64,000 nucleotides of DNA from Castanea sativa (lineage: Eukaryota; Streptophyta; Magnoliopsida; Fagales; Fagaceae): positions 31,965,001 to 32,029,000 of the forward strand of contig NC_134013.1 in the NCBI RefSeq assembly GCF_040712315.1, read 5' to 3'. The position numbers and the translations under genes are program-made. The notes under the pieces are model-generated. The model did not search any database. It worked only from the letters and a program-made list of their open reading frames with translations, and had not been told where the DNA came from. Shown in pieces: positions 57,043 to 64,000 of the stretch (positions within the stretch are counted from its first letter, which is position 1; every line of letters starts with the position of its first letter).

Positions 57043-58709
57043 TGTAAGGACACAATTTGCACCTAAGCCCAAAGAACAGGAAAAGAATAGGCTCAAAAAG
57101 TCCAATACAATGAATTCGTAAAGAGTGGGTTAGAAATCTGGTTTTTTATGAGCTTAGCTAACAACAGTAGTGGCCCAAAATCACAAAACAATATGAATGG
57201 ACTAATTTGTATGATGAAAAATTGTCCTCGGACTCAAGCCGAGGAGCTGGTTCTTATATTTCTTTCTTCTTGAGGACGGATTACAAAGATATTCAGTCTG
57301 AAGTGTTCTCTCTCTTTCTCTCCCGATCCCCCTCTTTTGGGGTGTTCCTCTTCTCTTTCTCCTCTCTCTATCCACCACGTATGGATCAGATTAATTGCCG
57401 GTCAGGATACTTGTCCCATCAATACCTTCCTGAAACTTTTAAAGATAGCCATAAAGCTGAACACTGCTACTCAGGCATCACTTCCTCATTAATGCGGCCA
57501 GAGAATTAGTTGCATAGCATTCAATGCGGTGACAACAGCTTTTTCTTTAGATACTTCATGGTTTTCCTTTGTCCTATACCCCTATGTTGCACATCCTTAT
57601 CAACAGAGTCTCATGGGATATTGCCTCTGGATGCCAGATAACTCATTTCGAACTCTGCCTAGCTGATTCGAGGAGACATTCCTCTTCGGACCAACTTCTC
57701 GGATAATCACGATCAAACCTCGCTTCTTTATAAATTAACACAGACCCTTAGTAAGATGTTTATTCATCTTCAGACCGCTTAATGTCCTCGGCTCGGGCCT
57801 CCAGCCCATTATGCACATAAATATACATTCCTTGGCCCATCTCCCCCACAATAGCCCCTCGAGATTCTTCTTTTAGGCTCCTCGGTAAGAAAGGAGAATT
57901 TCGATACAACCAAAATCACTCTATGCCCATTGCACATATCTTCTAACTACACGAATGTCTTTTTAACTGCCCAAGGCTCGTACCTAACGCTTCGGCTTAC
58001 GAGACACTCCCTCATTAAATTTCTACGGCTTTATGTCCCCCACGTTCTATAGTGCGATGCGGATCCAACAGTTGAGAACTCTGCTGGAACCCAGGCGGGA
58101 ATTTTCCTGCTTGTAAACGTCCTTTAATATAAATATCATCTAATCAAATCATTCTCCCCACTTCAATACTCATACAACAAACCTGCAAAACTTCCCAGTC
58201 TACACATGCCCTCACAATTACCAAGAACTAGTCCGAGGAGATTTTTCTTCCTAGAGTAAGTCTTCATAAATCTCTTCGTTCATTTTCTTTTCATCTACTT
58301 CTCTCTCTTCAATGTCTTTCCATCTTGCTATTTTGGTTGTTTCTGTGGAAGAAGAGGTTTTTGGCTAGAGAGAGAGAGAGAGAGAGAGAAGTATAAGAGA
58401 AAAGGAACACCCCAAAAGAGGGGGATCGGGAGAGAAAGAGAGAGAACACTTCAGACTGAATATTTTTGTAATTTGTCCTTAAGAAGAAAGAAATATAAGA
58501 ACCAACTCCTCGGCTTGAGTCTGAGGACAATTTTTCATCATAAAAATTAGTCCATTAATATTGTTTTGTGATCTTGGGCCACTACCGTTGTTAGCTAAGC
58601 TCATAAGAAACTAGATTTCTAACACACACTATACAAATTCATTGTATTTGGCTTTTTGGGCTTATTCCTTTTATGTTCTTTGGGCTTAGGTGCAAATTGT
58701 GTCCTTACA
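57043..58709. mobile_element. Element with 330-bp inverted ends, TG..CA and 5-bp duplication
   Basis: The left arm 57043-57380 and right arm 58380-58709 are near-complementary (TGTAAGGACACAATTTGCAC against GTGCAAATTGTGTCCTTACA; CCCCCTCTTTTGGGGTGTTC against its complement). The flanks are AAACT at 57038-57042 and 58710-58714. The middle has CTCGGCTCGGGCCTCCAGCC and CCTTGGCCCATCTCCCCC, words familiar from plant gypsy-type LTRs. The TG..CA ends and 5-bp duplication fit an integrase-made insertion (solo LTR or TRIM-like), but arms this long in inverted orientation are unusual. No protein is encoded; the frames in each arm are mirror copies of each other. Confidence 0.75.
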
Positions 58710-58895
58710 AAACTGATGTGTAGAGAAAACAATTCAAACACTAACATAAATAAAAATAAATAAATCATTAAAAAGAGAAAGGGAGTACATTAAAAATCAC
58801 ATTTTTTTCAATAATTCAAAAATAAGGAAGAGGAGATTTGAAAAAATATAAACAACAACCAAAAATAAAAAATGTGGGATTATAATCTAGAAGAA

Positions 58896-58896
<1 letters not shown>

Positions 58897-58953
<57 letters not shown>
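58897..58953. repeat. (GA)n microsatellite
   Basis: About 28 dinucleotide units. Confidence 0.95.
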
Positions 58954-58956
<3 letters not shown>

Positions 58957-59019
58957 GTTTAAGTCTTGATAAATGAGAAAAAAAAAGTGAAAACGTTGTG
59001 CTTAGTGGTCATAATTTAT

Positions 59020-59285
59020 TGCAAAAAAAAACAAAACCTATATTTTTATTTTATATATATAATTTTTATTTTGAGAAAGTAATTTATATATGGAAAAAGT
59101 AATTTGAAAATCAACAGGAGAATGGCCTTATTTTTTAGGCAATGTTTTAGTAGGAATTAAAATTGTATTTTTAATGAATTGTCCTTTAGTCTTATCTTTA
59201 CTTAAACATAAAGGTGTAGGGGTATTTTTAAACAAAAAAATGAGAATCTCAAATAAGGGAAATCTCTTAAATAGTAGTATAGATA
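59020..59285. repeat. Dispersed repeat shared with 31300-31560
   Basis: This is a second copy of the AT-rich repeat described at 31230-31560, in the same orientation. The best match is TTTTTTAGGCAATGTTTTAG. Confidence 0.55.
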
Positions 59286-59908
59286 GATAAAAAACTTTGT
59301 TTCATGTTGACAGAGTCATGGCAGTTACAGTACAAAAGTTTAAATTAAAGTTGAATTGTGCAATCAAAACACGTGGGTGGGTGGCTCAGCAAGCCAAATG
59401 TAGGCGCTAGGCACAATGAACACTGCATACTTAACAACAAGACACAACTACGTTAAAAAGAAAAAGAAATACACACTACACAGAACAAAAATAAAGGGTC
59501 TATTTTTATCAACAAAAAAAAAAAGGAAAAAGAAAAAGAAATAGAGGGTCTGTGACTCTAGTCTTCACTGAAGAAGAAGAAGAAGAAGAAACACAAAGAC
59601 ATATGCTCTTCGAAAGACAAGGGTAGGACGGCATAAGTAGTTTCACCAGAAAAATGTAGCAAATGGTGAAGAAGCTCATGTGTGTTATTTTATTTAATTA
59701 TACAGTTTCCTTTCTTTTTCTTTGCCGGCTGAATTACTTTTTCCCGCCGAAATCTGAAATGTTTCCTAATATTTTCGAAATGACCGTTGCTTCCCAGTAT
59801 ATAGAGTGGAACTAAACGATTTTGTTTCTTTTTCTTCTTTTTTTTATTTCTTTTTTTGAGGTTTTTGGTGTACAAATTCAAAGGAAAGTAAGGAACCGTT
59901 CAAACCGT

Positions 59909-60459
59909 GTGAATTGGTTACAGTTCTAAGAACCATGTTATTGGATCGCGGTTCGAATAGTTTCATGCTTTTTTGGCATAAATTGGTTCTTAAGATTAAA
60001 AAAACTATATTTACAAGAGATTCACGGTTAACCAGATCAGACCGTACGGCCTAGTCCGAGTTCGAAAACATGCTATAAATATGATTCACTCTAACGATGA
60101 TTTTTTATCACTCATTTGATAATTTGGACCTCTCGTGTAGATATATCAATCAGGAAAGTATATATTTCGAAGGAATATGATTTTGTGAATTGGTTACAGT
60201 TCTAAGAACCGTGTTATTGGATCGCAGTTCGAATAGTTTTGTGCTTTTTTGGCATAGATTGGTTCTTAGGATTAAAAAAACTATATTTACAAGAGATTCA
60301 CGGTTAACCAGATCAGACCGTACGGCCCGATCCGAGTTCGAAAACATGCTATAAATATGATTCACTCTAACGATGATTTTTAATCACTCATTTGATAATT
60401 TGGACCTCTCGTGTAGATATATCAATCAGGAAAGTATATATTTCGAAGGAATATGATTT
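59909..60459. repeat. Tandem duplication, two 276-bp units
   Basis: Units begin GTGAATTGGTTACAGTTCTA at 59909 and 60185 and run through AGACCGTACGGCC to AAGGAATATGATTT. There are only about eight differences, so the duplication is recent compared with the other repeats. It holds no gene. It lies just downstream of LEA copy 6. Confidence 0.92.
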
Positions 60460-60652
60460 ATAGCTCCTATCATTTATAAATTATTTATAAAGCTCTGGCG
60501 TTTTACACAAGGGAAAAAAGAAAGAAGAAATTTGTACTCTCCTAGTAAATTGTGACAATGCCAGCACTCCCACAAATAATAAATTTATAATAAGAACAAC
60601 AAATCCAGCAAAACAAGAAAAAGAAAATAGAATTTAACAAAAAGAAACATGT

Positions 60653-61300
60653 TTACTCGCAACTCATAGATTGGATCGCCTTTGTTGACACTTCAATTGT
60701 CATCGTGCAATTCATTTCGGCGGACTTCTTCTTCTTCATCACAAACATCAATTCCACTCTTCCGCTAAGTTTGGCCTGGCTGTTCAGAGTTAATACACCA
60801 GCACCTAACTCACTTCCAAGAGTAGCAGTGCTTGACAGGGCATTTGAATTCACATTAACTATGACACTAACTTTTTTGGTCGAACGCAGCCCAGCCTTAC
60901 CCTTAGGAATAGTGACTTGCCCCACTGTGACACCTTGGTACATGAACGTGGCAATGGTGCTATCAAATTTGTAGGGACCAAAGTTTGTGTTCTTAACTCC
61001 AACTTGGGTTGTGAAGCTCAAGTCAAAGGAAGGTGATGCTTGGGTTCCAGTTATGAAGTTCTGGAACGTGACATCAGTGCCCAACCTGACCTTAGGGGTC
61101 TTAACACGCATCACAGTGAGTGCAAACACCAAGATGACAATGGTCTGAAACACAGCAAAAGCAGCAATATATATGGCCAACTTGATCCTTTTCTTTCGCT
61201 TGAGCTCCTCTGATCTTAAAGTGCCAGACTCTTCATCACTTCTGGACTGCCTAGTTGCTGGTGCCAATGGGTACTCCTGCTGGTTCATTTTCTCTGCCAT
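60653..61300 (-). CDS. LEA_2 family membrane-anchored protein, copy 6
   Basis: The single-exon frame encodes 215 residues from the ATG at 61300. The frame stays open to a TTG at 61315, but MAEKMNQQ matches the other copies and is the first ATG. The tail has SRSDEESGTLRSEELKRKKRIK, the membrane segment is at about 41-64, then the complete LEA_2 domain (TDVTFQNF, VKNTNFGPYKFDST, VTIPKGKAGLRSTKK) and KKKKSAEMNCTM..SMSCE. It is closest to copy 1 (same VTIPKGKAGLRSTKK and CE ending), although copies 2-5 lie between them. A KRKK cluster before the anchor predicts a type II membrane topology. Confidence 0.9.
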   Translation of the reverse strand: MAEKMNQQEYPLAPATRQSRSDEESGTLRSEELKRKKRIKLAIYIAAFAVFQTIVILVFALTVMRVKTPKVRLGTDVTFQNFITGTQASPSFDLSFTTQVGVKNTNFGPYKFDSTIATFMYQGVTVGQVTIPKGKAGLRSTKKVSVIVNVNSNALSSTATLGSELGAGVLTLNSQAKLSGRVELMFVMKKKKSAEMNCTMTIEVSTKAIQSMSCE

Positions 61301-61419
61301 TTTTCTGCCCTGCAATTTGAAAATACAAATGTTCTTTTCTATTTCTTTGTGCTAGTTCTTTGTGTAAAAGGAGAACGTTAGGATGCTTGGAGTGGTTTAT
61401 GGAAATGGCAGCAAAGTAG

Positions 61420-61432
61420 GTGCTATTTATAT
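61420..61432 (-). promoter_or_regulatory. TATA-like region of LEA copy 6
   Basis: On the plus strand GTGCTATTTATATGTG stands where copies 2 and 3 have GTGCTTATATATAGTG, about 120-130 bp upstream of the ATG. The minus strand reads CATATAAATAG, a good TATA box. Confidence 0.55.
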
Positions 61433-61679
61433 GTGTCTGATCTCTGATGGGTGATTAATAATTCAACTAGAGCTTCCTGGAAAACCTGACTAAGTTAAAG
61501 ATATATTTATTCACGAAACGTGGCCAGCGTGAGATTGTTGACTTCTCTAGATGGTCTCTCCCTTCAGGAACAGGATGAATGAATTTGTATTGAAAGCAAA
61601 GATTTGTTATGCTTCTAGAGGTATTCGTTGTCCTTGAGATCTCTAATGGGATTTTTGGTGTACAACGAGGGTGGAGCTA

Positions 61680-62094
61680 GAGAGGGGGGCCATGCCGCTC
61701 CTATTTTTTGAAAATTTCCATTAACAGTGGCAAAAAAAAAAGATCCAAAATTTTACAAAAAATTGACTTCCTGCCCCCCTAAGATTTTTTAGGAAATAAA
61801 TACTAGATTATTATTTCTAAAATTCAACTTCTAAAACTGGTTTACAAAACACTCAGAAAAATTTTGAAAAATTTTCCAAAATAAAAAAAGCATTTGACCC
61901 TTCAAAATTAGGACTCTATTCAATGTAAATCAACACTCCTCCAAAATCCAAATACACAAGAAAATCCCTATATACGCTCTCATAGCTGCTGTTTACTAGA
62001 ATGAAAAAAAAAAAAAAAAAAAAAAGGTGAAACAACACTATCAATTCCTTAAGTTTATCTTGTGAGTGCAATTAGTCTCTTAAATTTTAAATAA
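61680..62094. other. Intergenic DNA, no gene seen
   Basis: A and C runs (AGAGAGGGGGGCC near 61680, CCTGCCCCCC near 61771, A-run 62004-62025) suggest old repeat DNA. No domain is visible. Confidence 0.35.
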
Positions 62095-63180
62095 GTGCTA
62101 TTAGGCCCTGAAAGTTTCAAAGATAAGAACTATTAGTCCTTTTATTAACTTCCATTAATGTAAATATCCATGTGGCTAACGGTAGAGTGATGTGCCATCT
62201 TTTTAAGTGATGTGGTAATTTTTTACTAAAATATTATAAAACACACTTAACACGTCAGAAGCTCATGAACCTTACCCATTTTCTAACTAGTATTACCCAC
62301 ATCAAGGGTCGTCCTCCCGTTGCACAACCATTGATACCCCACCGTTCATTCTTCCCTCTCCAGCCAACTCTCTCAGTTATTGCTCTTTTCCTCCCCACTC
62401 ATTGTCCCCTCTCCGACCAATCCTCTCGTCCTCCCCTCTCCGACCATTGATACCCCCGCTCAACCTCCCTCTCAATTGCTGGACCTGGATAGATTATCTC
62501 TCGCCCTTTTTGATTTCTCATTCTCTTTTTATTTTTAGGAGAAATATTGTCCAAAGGGCCAAGGGAAAGCTTCAAATAGTGCGAGTGCCAAACCCAGCAA
62601 GTAACAAGTCGATTTCAATATAAATGTCAGATTGTTGGGTTATCTGAAAGCTCACCATGGTTTTGTAGATATGTTTATATCTTTTTCATTTCTATCATAA
62701 TCAGTGAGAAAGTTTGTTTAATCATCGAGTCAAGGAGATGGTGTAAAATGCATTTGGCCACAATTTGAGAATGTAATCTTGATTGTGGTTGTTTTCCTAA
62801 TAATGGCATCAATCGTGTGTGTTTCGTGAAGGGGAATACAGATAACAATATAAAACAATCTTTCACTTGCAATGCGAAGAGAGGAAAACCCTTGCAATGC
62901 TAAGAGGGTTGGCCGGAGAGGGGAGGATGAGTGGTGGGGTATCAGTGGCTATGTGGAGGTAGGACAACCCTTGATTTGGTGTAATACCAATTAGGAAATG
63001 GGTCAAGTAACTAAGTTCATGTGTTTTTGACGTGTTAAGTGTGTTTTATAATATTTTAATAAAAAATAACCACATCACTTAAAAAGATGCTACATCACTA
63101 TTCCGTTAGTCACATGGACAGTTACATTAACAACAGTTAACAAAAGGATTAATAATGCTTATCTTTGAAAGTTGACGGAT
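62095..63180. mobile_element. Element with long inverted repeats, MULE-like or foldback
   Basis: The left arm, about 62117-62330, and the right arm, about 62960-63168, are near-complementary: TTATAAAACACACTTAACAC against GTGTTAAGTGTGTTTTATAA, then CATCTTTTTAAGTGATGTGG against CCACATCACTTAAAAAGATG. The arms also share GGTCGTCCTCC- and TGATACCCCACC-type blocks in opposite orientation. The interior is pyrimidine-rich at 62280-62500. The ends are not exact and no target duplication was found. Short frames inside carry no domain. Confidence 0.6.
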
Positions 63181-64000
63181 GCTGTGACTTAAATAATGGT
63201 CCCAAGTGCAGGATTGTCGTGAAGTAATAATTTGATAAGTTCAAGGTCAAATTTACAGGAAAAAGGGAATTGATTAGCAAACCATGAGAGAATAAAACTA
63301 AAATAATAAAGTTTAATTGAAGAGATTTTTGATGGTTTAGTAAAGGTAATTTAAATTGAGAGAAAATGACAATATTTTAAGGCGTTAAGGATTAGGGATC
63401 CACACACAACACATCTATTGGTTGTCTTAACAATATTTATTTTACAACTCAACTAAAATTCATACGAAGGATGATCTTAATCAAATGATTAAACAATAAA
63501 AGAACTCAAGAATTAATTGTCTAAGGTAGTTTCATGAAATTGATTGATTTTAGGCAAAACAAAACTAATGAATTAGTTAGCAGGGAATACTAAGCATTTA
63601 ACGTGCTTGGAGTCTACAATAAATCAAAGAATTATGCAAAACTAAATATTTTTCTAGATGAGCAAAACAATCAAAAACATAAAAGCATAAGTATTAAAAC
63701 CAATAAATAATTGTTAAGAACATACCAATAAACAGTTGAGTTTCACTCCTTGCCTTAGCAAGGCTTCTAGCAAGCCACAACACAAATAAAACTCTAAAAA
63801 CTATGAAGAAATTTTAAGAAAACCTAAATTATGTTCTACGGTAGATCCTCCCCTGAATTTTGCCCTAAAGAGTCTTTAAATAGGTTAAGAAATCCTATTA
63901 CAAGTTAAATTCTCATTTAGGCTTCACTTTACTGACGTTTTTGGCCCATTTAACTTTAGAATTTATACTTTTGGTAAACTACAAAGTTGTATTCCTTTAA
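63181..64000. other. Unassigned repeat-like DNA at the window end
   Basis: No gene is seen. GGTCCCAAGTGCAGGATTGT and AATAATTTGATAAGTTCAAG resemble untranslated sequence common next to plant gypsy LTRs, but neither LTR nor primer site is visible here. Confidence 0.3.

Noticed and set aside
57207..57509. Frames shared between 57207-57509 and 58309-58530
   Set aside because: They are the two arms of an inverted repeat, not two genes.
1..64000. CRISPR arrays, bacterial operons, riboswitches
   Set aside because: The DNA is plant nuclear; the repeats present are microsatellites, tandem duplications and transposon ends without regularly spaced unique spacers.

Overview
This looks like nuclear DNA from a plant, most likely a woody core eudicot. 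That is an inference from the AT-rich background, short plant-type introns with GT..AG borders, plant transposon families and a plant-specific LEA_2 gene family; a Fagales-like tree is a guess I cannot confirm. Most of the window is transposon DNA in various stages of decay. The only host genes I can support form one tandem array on the minus strand.

Host genes. Six copies of a LEA_2 / late-embryogenesis-abundant hydroxyproline-rich glycoprotein-type gene (single membrane anchor, LEA14-like domain, At1g64065-like from memory) lie in the same orientation. Intact copies are at 13420-14070, 17958-18620, 30194-30841 and 60653-61300. A copy cut down to its first codons is at 34152-34252. One copy is split over 42003-53272 by nested insertions. 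The copies share a TATA box about 100-130 bp upstream of the ATG, a farther upstream block with an ACGT core, and in places 1-2 kb of upstream DNA, so the repeating unit is gene plus promoter.

Layout. 1-12930: a Ty1/copia-type element (E1, gag only), with a second (E2, gag plus a plant-transposon-protein ORF, no pol) nested in its 3' side. 13-19 kb: LEA copies 1 and 2, a foldback MITE and a reversed copia integrase fragment. 19-21 kb: LINE remnant. 21.1-27.5 kb: a decayed two-gene PIF/Harbinger transposon (transposase plus Myb/SANT protein) inside a small MITE. 28-30 kb: a U2 snRNA 5' fragment and nested repeats. 30-36.7 kb: LEA copies 3 and 4, MITEs and a probable solo LTR. 37.2-41.5 kb: a decayed LINE. 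42-53.3 kb: LEA copy 5 interrupted by a hAT-like element that itself carries a near full-length copia (E3: pol plus the same extra ORF, gag missing). 54-64 kb: a CACTA fragment between duplicated flanks, two long inverted-repeat elements, tandem repeats and LEA copy 6.

Themes. The three copia elements are complementary halves: E1 and E2 keep gag and lack pol, while E3 keeps pol and lacks gag. E2 and E3 carry a third ORF downstream of the pol position. In all three the spacer before that position reuses the short palindromic word found in the element's own LTR. No bacterial, organellar, CRISPR or tRNA features were found. Alignments and identities were made by eye.
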